From contig JANYDZ010000550.1 in NCBI GenBank assembly GCA_025363375.1, forward strand, positions 1-6,945: a DNA stretch of 6,945 bases. The letters run 5' to 3'. The stretch comes from Hyphomicrobiales bacterium (GTDB lineage Bacteria; Pseudomonadota; Alphaproteobacteria; Rhizobiales; Beijerinckiaceae). Positions 1-4,556 of the stretch are shown here, one piece after another (the first letter of the stretch is position 1; every line of letters starts with the position of its first letter). The notes under the pieces were generated by a model. It saw only the letters and a list, made by a program, of their open reading frames with translations. It was not told the DNA's origin and did no database searches. A program made the position numbers and the translations under genes.

Positions 1-1
1 G

Positions 2-58
2 TATGAGTTCCTGACGGTACTTTTCGAGACGGAGTCGGTACGCCGCCAAACGCCGTGA
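2..58 (+). CDS. Possible 3' end of a gene entering from the left
   Basis: One forward frame is open from the first complete codon to a TGA at 56-58 and reads YEFLTVLFETESVRRQTP. Third positions are mostly G/C (13 of 18), as in the real genes here. With only 18 residues no family can be recognised. A competing open reading exists on the reverse strand over the same bases, but it has more A/T at third positions. Treat this as a hint that a gene ends here, not as a firm call. Confidence 0.25.
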   Translation, partial: YEFLTVLFETESVRRQTP

Positions 59-72
59 GGTGCAAAAATTGT

Positions 73-93
73 CCGACTGGTCTCGATAGTCGG
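73..93. repeat. 6-bp inverted repeat, weak hairpin
   Basis: CCGACT at 73-78 pairs perfectly with AGTCGG at 88-93 around a 9-base loop. On the reverse strand the stem is followed after a few bases by a run of five T (complement of 65-69). That makes it a weak candidate terminator for leftward transcription, although no leftward gene is visible nearby. It lies 15 bases after the possible stop codon at 56-58. Confidence 0.3.
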
Positions 94-94
94 C

Positions 95-260
95 GAAACC
101 TCAAAATAAATATTTCGGCGATTTTCCCTTTTAAATCAAAAGCATAGATTTTTGACGGCTTCAGCGTCGGAATTTGCTCGCCAGAGCAAGAAATTTAATA
201 GCAATTTCAATTTGTTATGTGCTGTTTAAACAATCGAGTGGGAATGAATTTGTGATTTAG
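95..260. other. AT-rich non-coding stretch
   Basis: Between 121 and 240, 78 of 120 bases are A or T, in strong contrast to the GC-rich remainder. No frame of useful length looks coding. It contains a short inverted repeat (TTGCTC 174-179 / GAGCAA 184-189, loop GCCA), and the heptamer TCGGCGA occurs at 90-96 and 115-121. Such composition is typical of horizontally acquired or decaying DNA, or of a large upstream regulatory region. The sequence alone does not decide between them. Confidence 0.55.
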
Positions 261-273
261 ATATCCCGTTTGT

Positions 274-298
274 GCTCCTGGCTTTTGAAGCAAGGAGC
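274..298. repeat. Imperfect hairpin over the vapB remnant
   Basis: GCTCCT (274-279) pairs with AGGAGC (293-298). After one G/A mismatch, GCTT (281-284) pairs with AAGC (288-291), leaving a 3-base loop. There is no T-run on either side, so it is not an obvious rho-independent terminator. It overlaps the upstream end of the VapB-like remnant and might mark the junction where the antitoxin gene was broken; that is inference. Confidence 0.35.
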
Positions 299-339
299 CG
301 GGCGGGCAGCCGGCGGCGCGGGAGCGCGGAAAATTCTGA
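289..339 (+). pseudogene. VapB-like antitoxin, C-terminal remnant
   Basis: This frame reads SKEPGGQPAARERGKF and stops at TGA 337-339. The pattern of a QP pair, then xxRER and a short tail ending in Phe, resembles the C-terminus of AbrB-type VapB antitoxins, as I remember that family. The stop overlaps the ATG of the VapC-like remnant as TGATG, the usual vapB-vapC arrangement. A TGA at 286-288 cuts the frame off just upstream, so at most 16 residues survive. Further upstream another frame reads FKQSSGN at 225-245, vaguely like the SGNSQAV motif of VapB, but a stop follows and I do not rely on it. Support comes mainly from the neighbouring VapC scrap. Confidence 0.45.
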
Positions 340-386
340 TGCTCCGCTGCTTGCTCGACGCCAACCTGTGCGTCCGCGTTCTCAGG
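339..386 (+). pseudogene. VapC-like PIN toxin, N-terminal remnant
   Basis: ATG 339-341 opens a frame reading MLRCLLDANLCVRVLR. This closely follows the start of VapC toxins of the MLRYLLDTN type: the hydrophobic first strand, the first metal-binding Asp (D7) and Asn9 are present. VapC is a PIN-domain, magnesium-dependent RNase that cleaves tRNA or rRNA and is neutralised by VapB. After about residue 16 the similarity stops; the remaining 23 codons of the frame look random and end near 456. The other PIN acidic residues are therefore absent from this frame, so it cannot be an active toxin. Confidence 0.6.
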
Positions 387-445
387 GCTCGCCGTTGCTC
401 TGCAAAGGCGATGATTTTGGACAGACCAATGTGCGCAGCGCGCGG
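377..445 (+). pseudogene. VapC-like PIN toxin, C-terminal remnant of another family
   Basis: In a different forward frame from the preceding remnant, 383-442 reads QGSPLLCKGDDFGQTNVRSA. This matches the characteristic C-terminus of a second group of VapC toxins, in which a G-x-PLLFKGDDF-x-x-TD motif supplies late conserved acidic residues of the PIN fold. As I know these families, toxins starting MLRYLLDTN do not end this way, so the two scraps probably come from two different toxin genes joined by deletion near 375-390. The frame continues to a TGA at 488-490 without further recognisable sequence. Confidence 0.6.
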
Positions 446-515
446 GCCGGGGGGTTAAAGCGCCAACGGCTCCATTGGGCGCCAACATGAGGCATGCTAT
501 CGAGTGCGAATGAGG

Positions 516-530
516 CTGTCGTCTCGACAG
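516..530. promoter_or_regulatory. Inverted repeat upstream of brnA, possible operator
   Basis: CTGTCG (516-521) and CGACAG (525-530) form a perfect 6-bp inverted repeat around TCT. It ends 44 bases before the brnA start. BrnA proteins are DNA-binding autoregulators, so a palindrome here is a reasonable operator candidate, but nothing in the sequence shows binding. No convincing -35/-10 pair was found beside it. Confidence 0.3.
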
Positions 531-574
531 TGATTCTGGTCAATGTGGTCGCCTTCAATCCCCGGAGCTTCACT

Positions 575-817
575 ATGCCCAATCCCCCCATCCGCCGCCG
601 CGCGCTTGATCCGTTCTCCGCCGCGGAAGCGGCCTTCAAGGGCGCCAAGGCAAAGCCCGTGGAGGCCGAGCCCGCGCTGAAGGCGCCTGCGATACCCGGC
701 GCGCGGGAACTCGTCTCCATCCGCCTGGATAAAGACGTGCTGGATCATTTCCAGGAGGACGGCCCCGGCTGGCAGGACCGTATCAACGCGGCGCTGCGGA
801 AGGCTGCGGGGCTTTAA
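575..817 (+). CDS. brnA: BrnA-type antitoxin without an adjacent BrnT toxin
   Basis: This 80-aa protein has the BrnA antitoxin signature at its C-terminus: residues 46-78 carry LVSIRLDKDVLDHF followed by GPGWQDRINAALRK, the ribbon-helix-helix-like core that binds DNA and, in complete systems, blocks the RNase BrnT. The N-terminal 40 residues are Pro/Ala/Lys-rich and probably disordered. I start at ATG 575 because GGAG at 564-567 sits 7 bases upstream; the same frame could begin at 494, but those extra 27 residues have no support. BrnA is normally encoded just after brnT. No BrnT-like sequence is visible in the preceding 574 bases, which instead hold VapBC scraps. It may be an orphan repressor, an antitoxin for a distant BrnT, or a leftover of a lost pair. 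The family call is confident, the function less so. Confidence 0.82.
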   Translation: MPNPPIRRRALDPFSAAEAAFKGAKAKPVEAEPALKAPAIPGARELVSIRLDKDVLDHFQEDGPGWQDRINAALRKAAGL

Positions 818-865
818 AGCTTCGACGAAATCGGTCTGTTTGTTTTTTCGAGGGGGAGGCCGCCA

Positions 866-1276
866 TTGCCGACAAAACAGCGCCAATGGGTTCGGGTCAA
901 AAAGCTCGACGCGGACGCGAAAGCCGCCATCGCCCGCAAATGCGAGGCTCTCATCGCCAACTTTTTGAAACCGCGCGGTCTGCCGCAAATTTGCCCCTCG
1001 TCGTTCAACTATCCCGTCGATATCTACGGCAAATGGCGCGGCTCGAAATACAGTTTCATCACGCGCTATCGCTCCGGGTTTCCCGACAACGCCGGCGAGG
1101 AGTTCGACGCGCCGTTCACGCGCCTCGACCATGTCGAGGAATGCCTCGTGGAGGTTCGGTTCGATGTGATGTGGCATCGGCATACCGGACAATGGCGGCG
1201 CCTTCACAAGGGCGTCACACTTGATGAAGCCTTGCATCTGATCGAGACGATACCCATGCTGTGGCCCGCCATATGA
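866..1276 (+). CDS. Conserved hypothetical protein, possibly DUF3024-like
   Basis: This 136-aa soluble protein starts at TTG 866, chosen because a strong GGGGGAGG (852-859) precedes it by 6 bases and no ATG lies nearby in frame. There is no signal peptide or membrane helix. Residues 1-37 are basic and helical (K-rich, then AIARKCEALIANFL). Residues 48-90 are rich in aromatic and charged residues (FNYP, GKW, RYRSGFPDN, EEFDAPF). The C-terminus carries W-H-R-H-T-G-x-W (103-110) and then L-D-E-A-L-H-L-I-E (119-127). The ending resembles the arrangement in DUF3024 proteins, a family of unknown function, but I cannot confirm membership. It lies 48 bases after brnA in the same direction and could be cotranscribed with it; the intergenic gap contains a T-rich run without a convincing stem. 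Confidence 0.8.
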   Translation: MPTKQRQWVRVKKLDADAKAAIARKCEALIANFLKPRGLPQICPSSFNYPVDIYGKWRGSKYSFITRYRSGFPDNAGEEFDAPFTRLDHVEECLVEVRFDVMWHRHTGQWRRLHKGVTLDEALHLIETIPMLWPAI

Positions 1277-1290
1277 CGGCGCGCGCCGTC
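1275..1290. repeat. Perfect 16-bp palindrome at a gene end
   Basis: GACGGCGC is followed immediately by its reverse complement GCGCCGTC. The palindrome overlaps the TGA (1274-1276) of the preceding gene. It has no loop and no T-run after it, so it is not a classical terminator. It could be a protein-binding site in the 72-bp gap before the yffB-like gene, or a chance product of GC-rich sequence. Confidence 0.6.
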
Positions 1291-1295
1291 GCATT

Positions 1296-1319
1296 CCTAA
1301 ATACATGCCCAAATACATG
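1296..1319. repeat. 12-bp tandem duplication upstream of yffB
   Basis: CCTAAATACATG (1296-1307) is followed directly by CCCAAATACATG (1308-1319), with one mismatch. It lies 29 bases before the yffB-like start codon, within the likely promoter or leader. Both units contain ATG, but neither is in frame with the gene at 1349; from 1305 a 28-codon frame runs over the real start and ends around 1391. I do not call that frame a gene. Confidence 0.6.
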
Positions 1320-1348
1320 AATGAAGCATTTTTAGCGAGCGTCAAACC

Positions 1349-1696
1349 ATGCCCGTCACCATCCACGGCATCAAAGCCTGCGACACCATGAAGAAGGCGC
1401 GGACGTGGCTGGAGAACCATGAGGTCGCGCACGATTTTCACGACTACAAGTTCAAGGGCGTCGACCGCGCGTCACTGGAAACGTGGTGCGGGCGGGTCGG
1501 GTGGGAAACGCTGCTCAACCGCGCCGGCGCCACGTTTCGCAAACTGCCCGACGCGGACAAGGCGAACCTCGACGAAAAGAAGGCCATCGCCCTCATGCTG
1601 GCGCAGCCTTCGATGATAAAGCGCCCGGTGCTGGACACCGGCAAAGCGCTCATCGTCGGCTTCAAGCCGGAGGTTTACGCGAAGGCGTTGGGGTAA
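1349..1696 (+). CDS. yffB: ArsC/Spx-family reductase-like protein, YffB type
   Basis: This 115-aa cytoplasmic protein has the thioredoxin-like ArsC-family fold. It begins VTIHGIKACDTMKKARTWL, with the single active-site Cys11 in the C-D-T-x-K-K-A context of YffB/Spx-MgsR relatives. It continues with HDY (31-33), GWETLLNRAG (51-60), and the I-K-R-P motif (90-93) whose Arg92 contacts the cis-Pro region. Arsenate reductases of this fold use glutathione and glutaredoxin; YffB was proposed to be a glutathione-dependent thiol reductase, and its true substrate is unsettled. Length is normal. The start ATG is preceded only by a weak GCGAGC, but the first strand begins right after it, so the start is sound. 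There are no arsenic-resistance genes nearby, so arsenate reduction is unlikely to be its role. Confidence 0.9.
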   Translation: MPVTIHGIKACDTMKKARTWLENHEVAHDFHDYKFKGVDRASLETWCGRVGWETLLNRAGATFRKLPDADKANLDEKKAIALMLAQPSMIKRPVLDTGKALIVGFKPEVYAKALG

Positions 1697-1703
1697 AGGC
1701 GCG

Positions 1704-2054
1704 TCAATGCGGCTCCGACCCCGTTGGCGGGCCGTCGCCGTTGCGCACAATCTCAAGCCTGACCTTGGTGACGAAGGCGGCGAGCGCGCCAATCACAGCC
1801 AGCAGCGGCGCGGCGACGACAACGGCGCCGCCCGCGATGGCGCCAATCGTCAGGGGCATGTCGAGGACGATATCGCCGTCTGGCTCGATCAGCCGGATGC
1901 GCGCGACCTGACCTTCCGCGGCCAGATGTTTGACGCGCGCGACGAGTTCTTCGCCGGTCACCTCAAGCTCTTCGGTCCAGGTTCGTTTGGGCGCGCCGCC
2001 CCGTTGCGGGGAAGCGGCGCGCGGCGTTGAAGATTCTCCCGGCTGGTCGTTCAT
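1704..2054 (-). CDS. DUF4342 family protein
   Basis: The protein is 116 aa from the start I prefer. Residues 1-25 are polar and probably disordered. Residues 28-66 follow the DUF4342 pattern, TEELEVTGEELVARVKHL then a beta-rich stretch (VARIRLIEPDGDIVLDMPL). Residues 68-95 are hydrophobic and Gly/Ala-rich, ending in the typical AIGALAAFVTKV-like segment and a final strand. Function is unknown; many members have an N-terminal UBA-like helix and a membrane-associated hydrophobic part. Two ATGs are possible: at 2060 the AGGGAG (2063-2068) is only 2 bases away, at 2054 it is 8 bases away, so 2054 is the better start. The gene converges on yffB with 7 bases between stop codons, so the two transcripts must overlap or end within each other's coding sequence. 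Confidence 0.85.
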   Translation of the reverse strand: MNDQPGESSTPRAASPQRGGAPKRTWTEELEVTGEELVARVKHLAAEGQVARIRLIEPDGDIVLDMPLTIGAIAGGAVVVAAPLLAVIGALAAFVTKVRLEIVRNGDGPPTGSEPH

Positions 2055-2136
2055 GTCCATGGCTCCCTGGGGGATGGCGGGGCATTTCTACGCCTGGCGC
2101 GGGAAGCGGCATTGCGATGAATCAACGCCCGCGCGC

Positions 2137-2175
2137 GGCGTCGGTTCCCGGCGTCGGTTTTCGGCGTCGGTTTCC
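2137..2175. repeat. Three tandem 13-bp repeats
   Basis: GGCGTCGGTTCCC (2137-2149), GGCGTCGGTTTTC (2150-2162) and GGCGTCGGTTTCC (2163-2175) follow each other without gaps. The first ten bases are identical in all three. They lie between the divergent DUF4342 and lyase genes, ending 3 bases before a TTGACA box. Direct repeats in this place are a typical activator-binding layout, although a 13-bp period does not match the DNA helix exactly. Simple slippage expansion is the alternative. Confidence 0.8.
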
Positions 2176-2178
2176 AGT

Positions 2179-2207
2179 TTGACATTCGAGCCGGCGCCGC
2201 CGACCAT
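2179..2207 (+). promoter_or_regulatory. Candidate sigma-70-type promoter of the lyase-Rieske operon
   Basis: TTGACA at 2179-2184 is a perfect -35 consensus. With 17-base spacing the -10 position reads GACCAT (2202-2207), which keeps the second A and the final AT of the consensus. A transcript would begin near 2214, about 20 bases before the lyase ATG. The weak -10 together with the repeats just upstream suggests activation by a bound regulator; this is inference. Confidence 0.45.
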
Positions 2208-2234
2208 CGCCTGATCCAACGACGGAAACGCCCG

Positions 2235-3107
2235 ATGTCGAAAACCTCCTTCCGCACGCTGCTGTTCAACGCGTTCAAGGAAAAGCGCCTGCTGGTTGTG
2301 CCCGGAGCCCATGACGCCCTGAGCGCGCGGCTGGCGCAGGCCGCAGGCCACGATTGTCTTTTCATCGGCGGCTTTCCCGTTGTGGGCGTGCGCTATGGCG
2401 TGCCGGACATCGGGCTGCGGGGTCTCGGCGAAATTTCCGCCGCGGTGAATTGCATTGTCGGCGCCTGCGATCTGCCGCTGCTGGTCGATATCGACGACGG
2501 CTACGGCGACGTGAAAAACGCGGTGCACACCCTGCATGTCTATGAGCGCATGGGGGTGAGTTCCGTGTTTCTGGAGGATCAGGCCTGGCCCAAACGCTGT
2601 GGCCACATGAGCGGCAAGGCGGTGGTGCCGCCCGAAGTCATGGAGGCGAAAATCCGCGCCGCCAACGCCGAGCGCATGAACCAGGAAACGCTGATCTGCG
2701 CGCGCACCGACGCGCGCTCCGTCAACGGTTTCGACGACGCCTTGCGCCGCGCCGAGCGCTACATCAAGGCGGGCGCCGAAGCGATTTTCGTCGAGGCGCC
2801 TGAGACGGTCAGGGAGCTTGAGATTCTGGGCAAGGCCTTCGACGTGCCGCAGTTCGCCAATCCCCTGATGGGTGGAAAAACTCCGATCCTGACGCCCAAG
2901 GAGCTGGAGCAATTGGGTTTTTCCGCCATCCCGTTTGGATTGGACGCGATTTTCCACGCGGCGCTGGCGATGAAGAATGTCTACGACGACATGAAGTCGG
3001 GGGCCTTTGCGCTGCGCGGCGGCGGCATGAAGTTCGACGATTACAAGAAGGTCGTGGGCTACGACGCCTGGGACAGGATCGACGATGTTTACGGGCTGAA
3101 GAAGTAG
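2235..3107 (+). CDS. Isocitrate lyase/PEP mutase superfamily enzyme, lyase type
   Basis: This 290-aa cytoplasmic TIM-barrel enzyme is of normal length for the methylisocitrate lyase-like branch. Visible active-site elements are GGFPVVGVRYGVPDIG (45-60, with Asp58), the metal-binding V-D-I-D-D-G-Y-G-D (84-92), E-D-Q (114-116), the K-R-C-G-H signature (120-124) with Cys122 as likely catalytic acid/base, A-R-T-D-A (156-160) and V-E-A-P-E (186-190). Phosphonate-forming PEP mutases lack KRCGH, so a C-C bond lyase (2-methylisocitrate, 2,3-dimethylmalate or a related hydroxy-dicarboxylate) is more likely. The region after residue 205 (NPLMGGKTPILTPKELEQLGF) resembles dimethylmalate lyase/oxaloacetate decarboxylase relatives more than PrpB. 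No prp genes are nearby. The ribosome binding site (ACGGAAA) is weak. The next gene starts 7 bases after its stop, suggesting cotranscription. The exact substrate cannot be told from sequence. Confidence 0.9.
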   Translation: MSKTSFRTLLFNAFKEKRLLVVPGAHDALSARLAQAAGHDCLFIGGFPVVGVRYGVPDIGLRGLGEISAAVNCIVGACDLPLLVDIDDGYGDVKNAVHTLHVYERMGVSSVFLEDQAWPKRCGHMSGKAVVPPEVMEAKIRAANAERMNQETLICARTDARSVNGFDDALRRAERYIKAGAEAIFVEAPETVRELEILGKAFDVPQFANPLMGGKTPILTPKELEQLGFSAIPFGLDAIFHAALAMKNVYDDMKSGAFALRGGGMKFDDYKKVVGYDAWDRIDDVYGLKK

Positions 3108-3114
3108 GGGCGTC

Positions 3115-3312
3115 ATGTTCTTCTTTCAGGTCATCGCGATTTATCTTGGCGTCGGTTTCGTCTTCGCGCTTTTTTTCGCGCTGCGCGGCGCTGAGCGCGC
3201 CAACGCCGAACGCGCGCCGGTCTCCTGGGGCGCGCGCATTCTGCTGATTCCCGGCGCCATGATCCTCTGGCCGCTGGTCTTCGCGCAATGGCGCAGGGCG
3301 GAGCGTTCATGA
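3115..3312 (+). CDS. Small two-helix membrane protein
   Basis: This 65-aa protein has two hydrophobic helices, about residues 3-23 (FFQVIAIYLGVGFVFALFFAL) and 40-58 (ARILLIPGAMILWPLVFA). A basic, charged loop (R24, R28, R33) separates them and the C-terminal tail WRRAERS is basic. AGGGG at 3106-3110 precedes the ATG by 4 bases. Its TGA (3310-3312) overlaps the ATG of the next gene as ATGA, so translation is probably coupled. I do not recognise a named family. The position directly before the haem b/Rieske protein suggests a small subunit or assembly partner of that membrane protein; this is inference from context. Confidence 0.78.
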   Translation: MFFFQVIAIYLGVGFVFALFFALRGAERANAERAPVSWGARILLIPGAMILWPLVFAQWRRAERS

Positions 3313-3443
3313 GGCGCGCCCATCGCACAGCTCACCGTCTCGTCTGGCCCGTGCTTGCGTTGCTGGTCGCGGCGGGCTTCACGCTGGCGCTCGCCTGGCG
3401 TCCGCCGCCGGACCCGCCCGTCCAAACGGAGGCCGGCAAATGA
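3309..3443 (+). CDS. Very small single-helix membrane protein
   Basis: This 44-aa frame fills the gap between the two neighbouring genes exactly: its ATG overlaps the stop of the gene before (ATGA at 3309-3312) and its TGA overlaps the ATG of the gene after (ATGA at 3440-3443). GGAG at 3300-3303 lies 5 bases before the start. The product has a basic N-terminus (MRRAHRTAHR), one hydrophobic helix (about 11-29, LVWPVLALLVAAGFTLALA), then a Pro-rich tail (RPPPDPPVQTEAGK). By the positive-inside rule the N-terminus should be cytoplasmic and the tail periplasmic. It is too short for many gene finders and its family is unknown to me. The double overlap, ribosome binding site and clean topology argue that it is real. 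Confidence 0.75.
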   Translation: MRRAHRTAHRLVWPVLALLVAAGFTLALAWRPPPDPPVQTEAGK

Positions 3444-4483
3444 GCGCCGGCTTCCGCGCGGTGCAATGGAACCGCGACAAGATCGTTTACGACATCATTC
3501 TCCTCGCCTGCGTTGGCGCGCTCATCGGCGCGATTTACTTCGCGGGCGTTAAATTCGATCCGCCGAAAAGCCCGGCGGACTGGGCCGGCCTGCGCCTGCG
3601 CGCCTTCGGCATCTGCGCCTTCGCCATGATCACGCTGATCCTGTGCATCGGCCCGCTGGCGCGGCTCAATCCGCGCTGTCTGCCGCTGCTTTACAACCGC
3701 CGGCATTTCGGCGTGCTGGCGTTTTGCGTCGCTTGCGTCCACGCTTTTTCGGTGGCGGACTGGTTTTACGCGCAGGGCGCTTTGCCGGACTTCTTCAATG
3801 AATTCGTCACCGGCGCCAATTACGCGAAGTTCATCGGCTTCACGACGAAGGCGATCGGCCTGGCGGCGTTAAGTGTCTTCTTCGTCATGGCCGCGACATC
3901 GCATGACTATTGGCTCGGCTTTCTGTCGCCGCCGGTGTGGAAGGCGATCCACATGGCCGTTTACGCGGCCTATGGACTTCTCGTCATGCATGTGTCGCTC
4001 GGCCTCATGCAGCATGAATACGCGCCGGCGCTGCCGGCGTTGCTGGGCGGGTCTTTCACTCTGGTGGCGGGCCTGCATATCGCGGCGGGCCGGCGCGAAC
4101 GGGCGGGCGATTCGGCGAGCGGGACGGCCAGCGGCGGCTGGCTGGTTGTCGGGCCGCCGCAATCCATTCCCGACAAACAGGCGCGCATTGTCGCGGCGCC
4201 GGGCGGCGAACGCATCGCCGTGTTCCGCGATGGCGCGGTCATTTCAGCTGTGACGAACCTGTGCGCCCATCAGAACGGCCCGCTGGGCGAGGGCCGGGTG
4301 ATCGAGGGTTGCATCACCTGCCCATGGCATGGCTACCAGTACAGACTGGAAGACGGCCGCGCGCCCGCGCCGTTCACGGAAAAGCTGGCGACCTATCGAT
4401 TGCGCGTGCGCGATGGCGTGGTCGAACTTAATCCGCAGCCGCTGCCGCCGGGAACCAACGCCGCCCTGCTGTGGTCGGCGTGA
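3440..4483 (+). CDS. Fused ferric-reductase-like haem b membrane domain and Rieske 2Fe-2S domain
   Basis: The 347-aa protein has two parts. Residues 15-215 hold about six hydrophobic helices (15-36, 54-73, 89-108, 132-152, 166-188, 200-216) of the ferric reductase-like type. His89, His101, His171 and His184 are placed for two b haems, with 12 and 13 residues between members of each pair. Residues 233-332 form a Rieske domain with both cluster-binding boxes, C275-A-H277 and C294-P-W-H297, then G-Y-Q-Y (298-301). The protein probably passes electrons between haems in the membrane and a 2Fe-2S centre. The Rieske box lacks the disulfide cysteines of bc1-type Rieske proteins and resembles the ferredoxin/dioxygenase type. 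There is no flavin or NAD domain as in true ferric reductases, so donor and acceptor are unknown. GGAGG (3428-3432) lies 7 bases before ATG 3440. It is last in the operon. Confidence 0.9.
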   Translation: MSAGFRAVQWNRDKIVYDIILLACVGALIGAIYFAGVKFDPPKSPADWAGLRLRAFGICAFAMITLILCIGPLARLNPRCLPLLYNRRHFGVLAFCVACVHAFSVADWFYAQGALPDFFNEFVTGANYAKFIGFTTKAIGLAALSVFFVMAATSHDYWLGFLSPPVWKAIHMAVYAAYGLLVMHVSLGLMQHEYAPALPALLGGSFTLVAGLHIAAGRRERAGDSASGTASGGWLVVGPPQSIPDKQARIVAAPGGERIAVFRDGAVISAVTNLCAHQNGPLGEGRVIEGCITCPWHGYQYRLEDGRAPAPFTEKLATYRLRVRDGVVELNPQPLPPGTNAALLWSA

Positions 4484-4484
4484 A

Positions 4485-4511
4485 GCCAAACGCGGGGAAT
4501 GTGAGTTTGGC
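4485..4511. terminator. Hairpin just after the Rieske gene
   Basis: GCCAAAC (4485-4491) pairs perfectly with GTTTGGC (4505-4511) around a 13-base loop, starting one base after the stop codon. No T-run follows, so it may be a transcript-end stabiliser or rho-dependent end rather than an intrinsic terminator. A second copy of GTTTGGCGG at 4537-4545 could pair with the same left arm and give an alternative structure. Confidence 0.4.
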
Positions 4512-4556
4512 GGGCGGCTGCGGAGGGATCGCGCCTGTTTGGCGGACGCTTTGGAC

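Noticed and set aside
152..180. TTGACG at 152-157 as a -35 box
   Set aside because: Nothing like a -10 element lies 16-18 bases downstream and no gene start follows closely.
207..488. Reverse-strand frame of 93 codons over the VapBC remnant region
   Set aside because: No domain or ribosome binding site was seen, and the forward frames show recognisable VapB/VapC motifs.
818..865. T-rich run between brnA and the next gene as an intrinsic terminator
   Set aside because: The only stem before it is about three base pairs, too weak to call.
1305..1391. 28-codon frame starting in the tandem repeat and overlapping the yffB start, as a regulatory upstream ORF
   Set aside because: It has no ribosome binding site and its composition is uninformative; the overlap is easily chance.
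497..1441. Long reverse-strand open frame (314 codons) across brnA, the hypothetical gene and the yffB start
   Set aside because: It covers three forward genes with better support, has no recognisable domain, and such antisense frames are common in GC-rich DNA.
1707..2030. Forward frames within the DUF4342 region
   Set aside because: The reverse strand reads a complete DUF4342 protein; the forward products are Arg/Gly-rich without pattern.
2088..3116. Reverse-strand open frame of 342 codons opposite the lyase gene
   Set aside because: The forward strand encodes a complete enzyme with all active-site motifs; the reverse product is His/Arg/Gly-rich and resembles no protein I know.
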